From Planctomycetota bacterium (GTDB lineage: Bacteria; Planctomycetota; Planctomycetia; JALXBF01), in contig JALSID010000406.1 in the NCBI GenBank assembly GCA_026981825.1, positions 1 through 40,531 on the forward strand: 40,531 nucleotides of DNA, written 5' to 3'. The position numbers and the translations under genes were made by a program. The first letter of the stretch is position 1. Every line of letters begins with the position of its first letter. Below the pieces are notes generated by a model. That model did no database searches. It was not told the origin of the DNA and was given only the letters and a program-made list of their open reading frames with translations. Positions 16,783 to 25,955 of this stretch are shown one piece after another.

Positions 16783-17664
16783 ATGCTGAACGCGTTTACG
16801 ATCGACGTAGAAGAACATTTTCACGCGGCGAACCTGAAGACATCCCCGCGCACCTGGGACGCACTCCCATCTCGGGTCGTGCGTAACACCGAACGACTGC
16901 TCGATCTCCTCGACCGCCACCAAACCCGCGCGACCTGCTTCGTGCTCGGCTGGGTAGCCAAGAAGTACCCGTTCCTCGTGCGAGCGATCCAGCGGGCCGG
17001 TCACGAGATCGGCTCCCACAGCTACTGGCACCGGCACATCTATGAGCTCACTCCGGACGAATTTCGCGAGGATCTTCGGCTGAGCGTGAAGGTTCTGTCC
17101 GATATCACAGGCGAACCGGTGCGTCTGTTCCGTGCTCCTACGTTCTCGATCACCCCACGGTCGTTGTGGGCGTTGACGATCCTCGCAGAAGAGGGAATCG
17201 CGATCGATTCGAGTATCTACCCGATCTACCACGACCGCTACGGTATCCCCCATTCGCCGGTTTCGCCCTATCGGATTCGCACCTCCGCGGGCGAGATCAT
17301 CGAGGTGCCGCCTGGGGTGGCGCAGTTTGCAACCTGGAAACTACCGATGGGGGGAGGCGGTTACTTCCGGCTCCTCCCGCTCGGTGCAACAGTGGCACTC
17401 ATCGACCGCGTAAACAACGTGGAGAAACGTCCGGTGGTTTTCTACATCCACCCGTGGGAAGTCGATCCGAATCACCCCTGCGACACGCGCAACCCCCTAC
17501 TTCGTTGGCGTCAGCGGCAGGGCCTTGGCCGGTGCTACCCTCGGCTGTCCCACCTACTGCGGCGGACACGGTTCGGGACGCTTAGCGAATCGGTCGCGAC
17601 GACCGTCCGCGAACCGGAAACTCTCCCGGTCGAAGCACTCGGCTCGGACGCCGGTGCCGACTGA
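16783..17664 (+). CDS. Polysaccharide deacetylase, DUF3473 / exosortase-locus type
   Basis: 293 residues. It starts with MLNAFTIDVEEHF, which matches the conserved start of this subfamily and fixes the ATG at 16783, although only a weak GGGGG lies upstream. It has the NodB-fold metal site: Asp8 in the TIDVE motif and SHSYWHR (His79, His83). RAPTFSITPRSLWAL and a C-terminal segment (FYIHPWEVDPNHP) are typical of the DUF3473 extension. Family members remove acetyl groups from N-acetylated sugars and often belong to exopolysaccharide/exosortase loci; no other member of such a locus is seen here. No signal peptide, so probably cytoplasmic. Confidence 0.88.
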   Translation: MLNAFTIDVEEHFHAANLKTSPRTWDALPSRVVRNTERLLDLLDRHQTRATCFVLGWVAKKYPFLVRAIQRAGHEIGSHSYWHRHIYELTPDEFREDLRLSVKVLSDITGEPVRLFRAPTFSITPRSLWALTILAEEGIAIDSSIYPIYHDRYGIPHSPVSPYRIRTSAGEIIEVPPGVAQFATWKLPMGGGGYFRLLPLGATVALIDRVNNVEKRPVVFYIHPWEVDPNHPCDTRNPLLRWRQRQGLGRCYPRLSHLLRRTRFGTLSESVATTVREPETLPVEALGSDAGAD

Positions 17665-17837
17665 TTGGGGCCTCTTCCCCGATCCTCCGAGCAGGACTCC
17701 TGACCAATGCGGCGGCTGCCATCTGGACACGCGCGTGGTCTGTTGTGGCGACGGTCCGTTTTGTGGTAGGCTAGCGCCTGGAGTTCGCGTCCCGTTGCGC
17801 GAAGAAACCTGCGCCGAGGCCCCGCGGAGGAGCGGCG

Positions 17838-19154
17838 ATGAGCGAAAGCATCAGCAGGCGAACGTTCCTGGCCTCTACCACAGCCACCCTCGCGGCATGG
17901 TCGAGCATGGGCAAGGCAGCCCCGAGTGAACGTGTACGGGTGGGCATCATCGGCGTCGGCGGTCGGGGTATGGGGCTCACCTCGCTCTTCGCACGCAACC
18001 CCTACGTCGAAGTCGTCAGCGTCGCCGATGTGGACTCGCGGCGGATCCCGCGCGCACAGGAGATCGTGCGGCGTTACCAACCACGCAGGCCCGAAGGGAC
18101 GCAAGACTTTCGCCGCATCATCGACGACCGGTCGATCGACGCCGTGGTCATCGCAACGCCGGATCACTGGCACGCCATCCCGACCATTCTGGCGTGCATG
18201 GCCGGTAAGGACGTGTACGTGGAAAAGCCGGCCAGCCACAACATCGTCGAAATCGAGCGTATGCTGGCGGCGATGAAGAAATACGGCCGAGTGATCCAGA
18301 TGGGCTCTCAGCATCGCTCCACGGAGCGGCTCAAATCGGCGATAGAGTACGCGCGCACGGGGACACTAGGGCGGTGTCTGTTTGCCAAGGGCTGGGAAAG
18401 CGCACGACAAAAATCCATCGGCTATCCCCCCGACGGGGAACCTCCGTCCGGAGTCGACTATGACATGTGGCTCGGTCCCGCGCCTAAGCGTCCGTTCAAC
18501 CCAAACCGATTTCACGGAAGCTGGCGGTGGTTCTTCGATTACGGCACCGGTGACCTGGGCAACGATGGCGTCCACCGTCTCGACATGGCGATGGCAGTCC
18601 TGGAGGCTGCGTGTGAAGCTCGCAATGAGGAGCCGCTCGGCTGGCCGGTGCGGATCCATGGCGGTGGGGGCAAGTGGTATTTCGACGATATGCAAGAGTT
18701 CCCCGACACGATGCAGGTCACCTATCAGTTTGAGGGACCGCACCCTCGGCTGGTGACGTACGAATTGCGCATCTGGACGCCGTACACCATGGAACAGGAG
18801 ACCGAGGGGGCGGCGGTTTACGGCGACGAAGGCTACATGATTATCGGCAATAACCGCTGGCGGGCCTACACGCGCGATAACCGGCTGGTCAAAGAGGTCA
18901 AAGGGGACAGCAACGCTGCCCCCCATGTACAGGACTTCATCGACTGCATCAAAACCCGCAACCGCCCGGCGTGCGACCTCGAAACCGTCGGAGCTCGGGC
19001 TACCGTCATGTGTCACGCCGGCAACATCTCGGCCCGCCTCGGCCGCTCCCTTCTGTTCGACCGTAAGACGCTCTCCTTCGTAGACGACAGGGAAGCAAAC
19101 CGATTGCGTGACCGCGAGGAATGGCGCAAACCGTGGACGCTGCCAGAGGTTTGA
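17838..19154 (+). CDS. Exported Gfo/Idh/MocA family oxidoreductase
   Basis: 438 residues; GGAGGAG lies 6 bases before the ATG. The N terminus has a twin-arginine motif (SRRTFLAST) and a hydrophobic stretch, so export by Tat is likely. A Rossmann fold follows with GIIGVGGRGMG (37-46), and the family's catalytic-face motif EKP is at 129-131. The C-terminal alpha/beta domain has WRWFFDYGTGDLGNDGVHRLDMA, a pattern common in planctomycete members. It presumably oxidises or rearranges a sugar derivative with NAD(P) bound before export; the substrate is unknown. Confidence 0.9.
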   Translation: MSESISRRTFLASTTATLAAWSSMGKAAPSERVRVGIIGVGGRGMGLTSLFARNPYVEVVSVADVDSRRIPRAQEIVRRYQPRRPEGTQDFRRIIDDRSIDAVVIATPDHWHAIPTILACMAGKDVYVEKPASHNIVEIERMLAAMKKYGRVIQMGSQHRSTERLKSAIEYARTGTLGRCLFAKGWESARQKSIGYPPDGEPPSGVDYDMWLGPAPKRPFNPNRFHGSWRWFFDYGTGDLGNDGVHRLDMAMAVLEAACEARNEEPLGWPVRIHGGGGKWYFDDMQEFPDTMQVTYQFEGPHPRLVTYELRIWTPYTMEQETEGAAVYGDEGYMIIGNNRWRAYTRDNRLVKEVKGDSNAAPHVQDFIDCIKTRNRPACDLETVGARATVMCHAGNISARLGRSLLFDRKTLSFVDDREANRLRDREEWRKPWTLPEV

Positions 19155-19493
19155 CCACGAAATCGCCCGCACAACCACCAGAGCGCTCCCACGGTACCGT
19201 TGGCTCGTAAGCAACACTCATGCATTAATGGCTGTTTGTCTGAGAGCGCTGTCCGACCCAACGCCAACTGGGGTGCTATGTGCATGAGGGCACGAGCGTC
19301 TCGCAAACAGAGATCGGACCGGTGTCACGCCACATGCTCTGCCGTTGCGTGCTCTCCGAACGGAACAGGTCTGCCCCCCTGGGCCGGGCCATACAGGCAT
19401 CGTCTCGCTTCGTCCCGGCCACCTTGACCTCGTCGGCCGGGTTAGAGAAAATCTTCAGGTAAGAATGCGTTGATGCGTGAGGCCGGAGCCAGC
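19155..19493. other. Intergenic region upstream of the DUF1549/DUF1553 gene
   Basis: About 340 bp without a credible gene. It is somewhat more AT-rich near 19200-19240 and contains a candidate promoter at 19424-19452. Confidence 0.45.
19424..19452 (+). promoter_or_regulatory. Candidate sigma-70-type promoter
   Basis: TTGACC (19424-19429, 5 of 6 matches), a 17-bp spacer and GAAAAT (19447-19452, 4 of 6). Transcription would begin near 19459, leaving about 35 bases before the ATG at 19494. Confidence 0.4.
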
Positions 19494-21998
19494 ATGACTC
19501 TTCGCAAACTGAACGTTCGACGGCGATTGGCACGTCTCCGTTGCTTCCTTTTCATGGCCCTGCTTGTGGCTCCTGGTTTGGCCGACGACTACCACAGGGG
19601 CGGTGAGCACTGGGCGTTCCGACCGATCAGGCCGGCGGCTGTACCGCTGGTGGAATCGAACTGGCCCTGGACGCCTCCCGACGCCTTCCTGCTCGCTCAT
19701 GGCATGGCTGTCGGACTTGCCCCGGCACCGGATGCCGAACCGGCGGTCGGGCTCCGACGGCTCTACTACGCACTGATCGGACTTCCCCCTAGTCCTGAGG
19801 AACTGCAGGCGTTCCTGGAAGACACCCGTCCGGACCGTTGGAGTCGCCGGGTGGATCGGTTGCTCGCCTCGCCCCGTTTTGGCGAGCGGTGGGGACGACA
19901 CTGGCTGGACGTGGTTCGCTACGCAGACTCCTCCGGAGGAGGCCGATCCCTGATTTTCTCGTCCTCATGGCGATACCGTGACTACGTGATCGATTCCTTC
20001 AACCGTGACACGCCGTATGGCCGTTTCGTCCAGGAGCAAATCGCGGGCGATCTCTTGTCCGCCCACTCGCCGGCCGAACGGCGACGCAACCTGATCGCAA
20101 CGGGGTTCTTGGTCATTGGTCCCAACAACTACGAAACTCAGAACAAGCGTCTGCTGGACTACGACATCGCGGACGAGCAGATCGAGACGATCGGGCGGGC
20201 GTTCCTGGGAGTCTCGCTCGGTTGCGCTCGCTGCCACGACCACAAGTTCGACCCGGTAGCCATGCGGGAGTACTACGCGCTGGCGGGAATCTTCTTGAAC
20301 ACGCGTTCTGTCGTCCACGACAATGTGTCCCGCTGGTATGAGGTCGAGCTACCGGTTGACGCAGCGGAGCGAGCACGACGTGAAGCGGCGTTGCAGGCGG
20401 TAAAAGAGGCTGAGAAAGCGCTCCGGGCCGCCCGGCAGAAGCTCGAACGCTACGACGGCGTCTATACCAGCAAACCCGCAGATCCGAGAGCAATCGAGGG
20501 GGTCGTAATCGAAGCCGAGTCCGCGATCGCCAACGGAGAATGGGTTCTGTCCGCTCATAGCGCGCGGCGGGTGGGCGAAGCCTACCTTCACGACGGGAAT
20601 AAGAACAAGGGCGGCTGTTCGCTGGAGTTTCGATGGACCGCACCTGCGACAGGCCGCTACCTGGTGCGGCTGGCCTACACGCATGGCAGCAACCGATCCA
20701 AAAGGGTCCCTGTGCTGTTGCAAACCCCCCATGAGACAAGAAGGCTCACGGTCGATGAGTCCAGGCCACCGGACCAGGGGGTATTCGTCGAACTCGGTCA
20801 GATCGACCTGAACAGGGAAGACGAACTCGTTGTGACCATCACGAACGACGGAACGGACGGTTACGTCGTCGTTGACGCGGTTCAGATCCTGACTGCGCAG
20901 GAAGCAGAAGAGCGTGCGCGGGTGGCCACAGTGGTCGAGGAACTCAAGCAACAGGTCGACCGAGTCCGCAAAGGCGTTCCGCCGGTGGAAACCGCGATGG
21001 GGGCTGTGGACAAACCGGAAAAGGAACTCGAGGATAGCCCGATCCTGATTCGCGGCCAGCTTGAAGCCAAAGGCCCCCTCGTTCCTCGCGGGGTACCGCA
21101 ATTTCTGGCACATGTTGTGCCACCTCTCGAGGTTCCGGACCACTCCAGCGGGCGTCTGGAACTGGCCCGGTGGCTGACCGCACCCGACCATCCCTTGACG
21201 TGGCGGGTTTACGTCAACCGGGTCTGGCAATACACGTTCGGCAGCGGGCTGGTCCGCACGCCGGACAACTTTGGCACGACGGGTGAACCGCCTAGCCATC
21301 CGGAGCTGTTGGACTTCCTGGCCGCCCGTTTCTGCCAGCAGGGAGGTTCAACGAAACGTCTGGTTCGCGAGCTGGTGTGCTCCCACGCCTTCCAGCTCGC
21401 CAGTCGAACCGATTCCCTGGCGCGTGAACTGGATCCGGGGAACCGATTGTTCCTGCGGTTTTCGAAGCGACGGCTTGAAGCCGAAGAGCTCCGCGACACC
21501 ATGCTGGTGATCGCGGGAACTCTCGACACGTCAATGGGCGGACCTTCCCTGCCCGCCAATCTTCGCAAGAAGGGGGTGGAAGAAAAGCAAGTCGGCCGCC
21601 TCCGGCTCAGCCGCAAGCGCAGCGTGTACCAGCCTTTGCTCCGAAACTTGGCCCCTGAGTACTACTTCCTCTTCGACGGCGCCAACACCAGTTTTGTATG
21701 CGGGCGGCGGTTCGTGAGCATCACTCCGCTCCAGGCACTTTACCTGCTGAACGACGAATCGGTCCTTGAGCTAGCCCAGGCTACGGCCAACCGCGTGTTG
21801 CATGAGGTAGAAGGCAACAACAGGCGACTCGAGTTGCTCTTCATGCTGTGCTTCAGTCGCGAACCGACCGTTGCGGAAAGGCAGCTCTGCGGGGAGTTCC
21901 TCCAGGATCGCTTGGCCGAAGGAGCTTCGCCGGAAGATGTCTGGGCCGAGCTCGCCCACGCGCTGTTCTGTACAGTAGAGTTCCGCTACGTCGAATAG
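19494..21998 (+). CDS. DUF1549/DUF1553 protein with inserted golvesin-like domain
   Basis: 834 residues. The ATG at 19494 has GGAG five bases upstream and is followed by a signal peptide (basic start, then FLFMALLVAPGLA). DUF1549 spans about 40-280 and includes its conserved CARCHDHKFDPV (near 243), a CxxCH that could bind heme c. About residues 333-465 form a beta-rich insert (VVIEAESAIANG ... TGRYLVRLAYTHGSNRS ... GYVVVDAVQIL), resembling golvesin C-terminal/carbohydrate-binding-like domains. A coiled coil follows, then DUF1553 (about 550-800; LARWLTAPDHPLTWRVYVNR, NDESVLELAQ). No N-terminal cytochrome domain is present, unlike many relatives. The DUF1501 gene follows after 87 bp, the usual planctomycete pairing. 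Biochemical role unknown; degradation of complex extracellular polymers is often proposed. Confidence 0.88.
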   Translation: MTLRKLNVRRRLARLRCFLFMALLVAPGLADDYHRGGEHWAFRPIRPAAVPLVESNWPWTPPDAFLLAHGMAVGLAPAPDAEPAVGLRRLYYALIGLPPSPEELQAFLEDTRPDRWSRRVDRLLASPRFGERWGRHWLDVVRYADSSGGGRSLIFSSSWRYRDYVIDSFNRDTPYGRFVQEQIAGDLLSAHSPAERRRNLIATGFLVIGPNNYETQNKRLLDYDIADEQIETIGRAFLGVSLGCARCHDHKFDPVAMREYYALAGIFLNTRSVVHDNVSRWYEVELPVDAAERARREAALQAVKEAEKALRAARQKLERYDGVYTSKPADPRAIEGVVIEAESAIANGEWVLSAHSARRVGEAYLHDGNKNKGGCSLEFRWTAPATGRYLVRLAYTHGSNRSKRVPVLLQTPHETRRLTVDESRPPDQGVFVELGQIDLNREDELVVTITNDGTDGYVVVDAVQILTAQEAEERARVATVVEELKQQVDRVRKGVPPVETAMGAVDKPEKELEDSPILIRGQLEAKGPLVPRGVPQFLAHVVPPLEVPDHSSGRLELARWLTAPDHPLTWRVYVNRVWQYTFGSGLVRTPDNFGTTGEPPSHPELLDFLAARFCQQGGSTKRLVRELVCSHAFQLASRTDSLARELDPGNRLFLRFSKRRLEAEELRDTMLVIAGTLDTSMGGPSLPANLRKKGVEEKQVGRLRLSRKRSVYQPLLRNLAPEYYFLFDGANTSFVCGRRFVSITPLQALYLLNDESVLELAQATANRVLHEVEGNNRRLELLFMLCFSREPTVAERQLCGEFLQDRLAEGASPEDVWAELAHALFCTVEFRYVE

Positions 21999-22085
21999 TT
22001 CGCGGCAGTCCGCCTATGCCGCACTCGACAGATGAAAGTCGTGTGGCCTGAGCTGGGTCTTGCCAACGAATTGAGGACTGGACCA

Positions 22086-23498
22086 ATGGAACGGCTCAAT
22101 CGGCGAGAAGCTTTGCAACGAGTAGCCTGTGGGTTCGGTTCCCTGGCCTTGGCCGACTTGTTTGCCCGTTGGGCTGCGCGATCAGCGCGCGCAGCCACTA
22201 CCAAAGCGCCCCACCATCCCCCCCGTGCCCGGCGGGTCATTTTCCTGTTCATGCAGGGGGGGCCGAGTCACGTGGACACGTTCGACTACAAGCCGACTTT
22301 GATCGAACGCGACGGTGAGCTGTTGTCTTTCGATGACCCGCGAACCCGTGCAAAAACGGGCAAGGTAATCAAGCACCAGGTGATGCGGCCCCGCTGGAAG
22401 TTTCGTCAGTATGGCGAGAGCGGGAGCTGGGTTTCCGAACTTTTCCCCCATGTTGCTCGCCACGTCGATGACCTGTGCTTTGTCCATAGCGCCCAAACCG
22501 AAGGGATCGCACACGGTCCGGCGACCCTGTTCCTGCATACCGGGGCAATCGCCTTCGTACGTCCATCGATGGGCTCGTGGATCCTGTACGGGCTTGGCAC
22601 TGAGAACGAAAACCTTCCCGACTTCGTGACGCTCAACCCCCCGATGAACGTAGGCGGGCCACGCAACTACAGCAGCGCGTTTTTACCCTCGGTCTATCAG
22701 GGCACCCCAGTAGGGCGCGCAGGGCAAAAGTTGAGCCTGGCGTCATTTCCGAACATTCAGAACCCTCGCTACGACAGCGCACACCAACGGCGGCATCTGG
22801 ATCTCGTCCAGTCGTTGAACCGTGCTCGTGCGGCGGAAACTCCCGCCGACGCAGACTTCGACGCGGTGATCCGTTCCTACGAGCTGGCCTTCCAGATGCA
22901 ATTCGAGGTTCCTCGCGTGTTGGACCTGACAACCGAGTCCAAAGAAACCCTGCAGTCGTACGGCATCGGGGACAAGGCCACGGACTCCTTCGGCAGGCAA
23001 TGCCTGATCGCTCGGAAACTGGTGGAGGCAGGCGTGCGGTTTGTCCAGGTGAACTACAGCAACGACTCCTCACCGCCGTGGGACCAGCATTCAAAGATCG
23101 AACAGCACGCCATCCACGCCCGCGCCGTGGATCGCCCGATCGCAGCCCTTTTGTACGACTTGAAGCGGCGCGGATTGCTGGACGACACGCTGGTCTGGTG
23201 GAGCGGCGAGTTCGGCCGCACTCCCTACGCTCAGGATCGTGGCACCGGCCGAGATCACAACCCCCTTGGATTCACCATGTGGTTCGCCGGTGGGGGGGTG
23301 AAACCGGGTTTCCACTTCGGGGCCACCGACGAGTACGGCTTCCAGGCGGTGGAAAACCCGGTGCACATGCGCGATATCCACGCCACGATCCTCTACTTGC
23401 TGGGCCTTGACCATACTCGGCTCACCTACACGTTTGGGGGCCGTGAGTTCCGACTCACCGATGTAGGCGGTCGGGTGGTTCACGAGCTGCTCGCGTAG
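22086..23498 (+). CDS. DUF1501 protein (sulfatase/alkaline-phosphatase-fold family)
   Basis: 470 residues. ATG at 22086 with GAGGA upstream. The N terminus (RLNRREALQRVACGFGSLAL) looks like a Tat-type signal. Family blocks are clear: VIFLFMQGGPSHVDTFDYKP, EGIAHGPATLFLHTG, WWSGEFGRTPY, GRDHNPLGFTMWFAGGGVKP and HMRDIHATILYLLGLDH. The conserved Asp/His positions fit a metal-binding alkaline-phosphatase-like site, but no substrate is known. Upstream in the same direction lies the DUF1549/DUF1553 gene, its usual partner, and the two are probably one operon. Confidence 0.9.
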   Translation: MERLNRREALQRVACGFGSLALADLFARWAARSARAATTKAPHHPPRARRVIFLFMQGGPSHVDTFDYKPTLIERDGELLSFDDPRTRAKTGKVIKHQVMRPRWKFRQYGESGSWVSELFPHVARHVDDLCFVHSAQTEGIAHGPATLFLHTGAIAFVRPSMGSWILYGLGTENENLPDFVTLNPPMNVGGPRNYSSAFLPSVYQGTPVGRAGQKLSLASFPNIQNPRYDSAHQRRHLDLVQSLNRARAAETPADADFDAVIRSYELAFQMQFEVPRVLDLTTESKETLQSYGIGDKATDSFGRQCLIARKLVEAGVRFVQVNYSNDSSPPWDQHSKIEQHAIHARAVDRPIAALLYDLKRRGLLDDTLVWWSGEFGRTPYAQDRGTGRDHNPLGFTMWFAGGGVKPGFHFGATDEYGFQAVENPVHMRDIHATILYLLGLDHTRLTYTFGGREFRLTDVGGRVVHELLA

Positions 23499-23827
23499 TT
23501 GCCCGGGCCGCGACATCTGTGTGGGGTACGAGAACCTTGCGTCCCCTGACCCGATGGTCGCGCGCAGGTCTGCTCTGCCGGCCCGGGGCCGTTCTGAGAG
23601 CGGACCTGGGCGGGTACCACGAGTAACAAAGGGGGCGGACACGCCTTTTCCCAAGTAAGCAACTCGTGTCGGTGGGGACACCTTGCCCAGAGGGGGATGC
23701 CAGTCCAAGGGTGCGAAGACGGCGCCGACTCAAACAGGGCCTCGTCCGGGGGCTGTAGTGGAGCCCTCCGGCTGCGGGTGAGGCAACCGGAGGGCCCCTG
23801 ACCTGTTCTCCAACGGATGGTGCTGGG
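23499..23827. other. Intergenic region between convergent genes
   Basis: About 330 bp between the ends of the DUF1501 and ARPP-1 genes. It holds one clear stem-loop (23763-23795) and no credible gene. Confidence 0.5.
23763..23795. terminator. Candidate bidirectional terminator stem-loop
   Basis: GCCCTCCGG (23763-23771) and CCGGAGGGC (23787-23795) form a perfect 9-bp stem with a 15-base loop, placed between two convergent genes. There is no clear T run on either side. Confidence 0.5.
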
Positions 23828-24802
23828 TTAGACGACGCCAAAGACGCTCATGTGGTACAGTTTGCCCTTATAGAGCACTGCGTTGCCGGTGCACTCGGGA
23901 CCGCTAATCTCCAGCTCGTCCCCTACTCCGATCGTCGGCTTACGGCGGTTCGCGAACCGTGGTAACTGGGCGAGGAACTCGCGCACTACCTTCCCATCAC
24001 CGGCTTCTTTGCCCTTGGGAAGCTCTGCCAGTCTGAGATCCAACAGGTAAGCCGTGAGTATTGGGCCTACAGCCTTTTCAAACAGACGAGGCAAGCCGAA
24101 GAGGTCGACGGCGGCTACACGGTTTCCCCACACGGTCGCCACGCCTGCCGTGCGGCCCTCGCCGCGTCGATTCAGCTCAGCGGTCAGATCATCCAAAGTG
24201 CCTTCCCTGGCCACCTCCTCTTCGGCCCACACCATAGCCTCCACAAAGTTTTCCGAAGGCGATCCACGACCGCATGCGGCCAGGTAGAGCGCCACATCTC
24301 GCCATACTCGCCCCTGGTTGGCCCTTCCTATATGTCCCTGGCGTTCCGCCTCGGCCTGGATCTCGCGTCGTGCGCGCGCGCGCAGCATTGGCGGGGCCTT
24401 GCGCCTGGGCTTGAAACGCAGCCCTCTGCCTCCCCAACGACCTGCTTCGACGCAGCTCACCGGCACAACCCTCTCGCTCTTCGGTGCCACCAGGAATGTC
24501 ACGTTGATCACACGGTTCTGGTATGCCCCCTCGACGAGGCTACCGTCGGTAACCAGAACGAACTTGTCTGACCTGTTGCGAATCTTGATCTCGGGAACGG
24601 TCGCCCGACCCTGGCCCAATTCCTCCACATCCACGCCCGGCTCTTCCTCTAGCAGGGCCACGTCCAGATCTCGATCGGTGGTCCAGATCAGCGGCACAAA
24701 GGTGGCACGCTGCCAGGTAACGGGTTCTCCCACAGCGATACCTGCCAGCTCCTGGCCGAATTGTGCGATAACCGATGGTGCAGCTCCCTCAGACTTCCCC
24801 AT
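23828..24802 (-). CDS. ARPP-1 family domain protein
   Basis: 324 residues. The ATG at 24802 has GGGAGGAG shortly upstream. The body shows the pattern of the ARPP-1 (ADP-ribosylglycohydrolase/rhodanese-phosphatase-associated) family: VEELGQGRATVPEIKIRNRSDKFVLVTDGSLVEG, NRVINVTFLVAPKS, the signature VVPVSCVEAGRWG, then VWGNRVAAVDLFGLPRLFEK. There is no signal peptide or membrane segment. Family members are predicted soluble and are linked by gene neighbourhood to nucleotide/ADP-ribose processing; no catalytic role is established. No such partner gene lies next to it here. Its end converges on the DUF1501 gene. Confidence 0.8.
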   Translation of the reverse strand: MGKSEGAAPSVIAQFGQELAGIAVGEPVTWQRATFVPLIWTTDRDLDVALLEEEPGVDVEELGQGRATVPEIKIRNRSDKFVLVTDGSLVEGAYQNRVINVTFLVAPKSERVVPVSCVEAGRWGGRGLRFKPRRKAPPMLRARARREIQAEAERQGHIGRANQGRVWRDVALYLAACGRGSPSENFVEAMVWAEEEVAREGTLDDLTAELNRRGEGRTAGVATVWGNRVAAVDLFGLPRLFEKAVGPILTAYLLDLRLAELPKGKEAGDGKVVREFLAQLPRFANRRKPTIGVGDELEISGPECTGNAVLYKGKLYHMSVFGVV

Positions 24803-25207
24803 TGTTCTCCTCCCGGGCTCAAGAAACGCCCCCTGGCAACCGCATCTTCTGCCTCAACCGTGGGCTCACCTTCAGACCCGCGGCTTCGCCTTCACCCCGA
24901 TATACCGACGACCCCGTGAAGTTCTGACATCTCGATGTGCCGAACCGAACCGCGCCGCTAATCGGGGCCGCAAGAGACCGGCTCGCCGGCAGGGCGATGT
25001 GCCACGCGCCGATGCTTCCGGGGGCGGAACTGGGGGATTGCTCGCGGCCGAACGAGCGGAGCTCCCCCGCTACTGGCCGACGGTTGGCGCGTGCGGGGAG
25101 GCCAAGCCCCGTGTTCTTCGGTGCAGGCAGCATGGGGGCCGGGAGATTGACCTTGCCGCCGACTGCCGATAGTCCTGAACCGATGCTGAGGTGCTATCTC
25201 TGGCAGC

Positions 25208-25240
25208 GGCGGACCGCGGCAGCGTTGCAGCGGGTCCGCC
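25208..25240. repeat. Inverted repeat, 8-bp arms
   Basis: GGCGGACC (25208-25215) and GGTCCGCC (25233-25240) are exact reverse complements 17 bases apart. Confidence 0.5.
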
Positions 25241-25363
25241 GCGCCATCCCAAGCGACCGACGGCAACCGCCCGCGATGGACGGTGCCCCTTGCATTGGCG
25301 GGCACGCGGACGGGCGGTAACCAGGGGTGGGCGCCGTCAGCGGCGTGTGGATCGGCCCGACGT

Positions 25364-25383
25364 CACCGGCGTTAGCGCCGGTG
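25364..25383. repeat. REP-like hairpin, 8-bp stem with TTAG loop
   Basis: CACCGGCG (25364-25371) and CGCCGGTG (25376-25383) pair around TTAG. A shorter relative, CGCCG-TCAG-CGGCG, lies just upstream near 25332. Such short GC-rich palindromes are typical of dispersed intergenic repeats, but copy number cannot be judged from one window. Confidence 0.5.
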
Positions 25384-25422
25384 CCAGGCGGCCCCCCTTT
25401 GGACAGCACGGGAGTCGGTCGA

Positions 25423-25451
25423 ATCGGACCGATCGGGCCGATCGGTCCGAT
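25423..25451. repeat. Perfect 14-bp inverted repeat made of 9-bp tandem units
   Basis: Arms 25423-25436 and 25438-25451 are exact reverse complements around one central G. The same stretch is three tandem copies of ATCGG(A/G/T)CCG plus a partial unit. It would encode Gly-Pro-Ile repeats on either strand if translated, but no supported gene covers it. Confidence 0.7.
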
Positions 25452-25881
25452 CAAGGTTCAGGTGGCGAGTCTCCGCGAGGCGGCCGTGGCCGACGAGCCA
25501 AGGGCCCTGCCAGACGTGCAGATCCACGGTGCCACGCGCGGCGAAAGGGCGCGGACGGGCTTGAGGAAGGATCGCGACGCCCCTCGGCCGCCGACGAAGC
25601 GACGGAGCTCCGCTGCCGACCCGCCGGCGGCGCCGACCCGATCGCCGTCGGAGGCCCGTCCGACAGGCGGCAGCCTAGGGTACCCGCCTGCCACGGGTTG
25701 TGGGGCTATGCCGGCTTCCCCTCCTTGGTCCTTGACCGGGCGGCCTGTGGCCGCGCACGGCCGATCAGGCCCCTCCAATGGATCGGCCCGAATTGGGGGC
25801 TCCTAGTCGCCCTCTGGCTGCTTTCCCCGGCAGGGGCGCGTACGAAAAGCGGGTTGCTGGACAGCTTCGCAACCCGCTGAG

Positions 25882-25955
25882 TGGGCGGTGCAGGACTTGA
25901 ACCTGCGACCTCGTGCGTGTCGGGCACGCGCTCTAGCCAACTGAGCTAACCGCCC
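25882..25955 (-). tRNA. tRNA-Val (anticodon GAC)
   Basis: On the minus strand a full cloverleaf folds: acceptor GGGCGGT/ACCGCCC, D stem GCTC/GAGC, anticodon stem CGTGC/GCACG, T stem GCAGG/CCTGC with loop TTCAAGT, discriminator A. The 7-base anticodon loop is CCGACAC, so positions 34-36 read GAC (Val, GUC and GUU codons). Position 33 is C instead of the nearly universal U. CCA is not encoded and must be added afterwards. Confidence 0.93.

Larger units (their letters stand above)
24803..25881. other. 1.1-kb stretch without a credible gene, with inverted and tandem repeats
   Basis: Open frames occur on both strands but are Pro/Arg/Gly-rich, overlap one another and match no family I recognise. 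The stretch contains several short hairpins (25208-25240, 25364-25383) and a palindromic 9-bp tandem repeat (25423-25451). It ends at tRNA-Val. I searched by eye for RNase P, tmRNA and SRP RNA signatures and saw none. Confidence 0.5.

Noticed and set aside
20349..21299. 316-residue minus-strand frame
   Set aside because: Antisense to the DUF1549/DUF1553 gene; no domain or signal.
25191..25880. 229-residue plus-strand frame in the repeat-rich gap
   Set aside because: Arg/Gly/Pro-rich, overlaps several equally long frames on both strands and runs to the tRNA; nothing supports translation.
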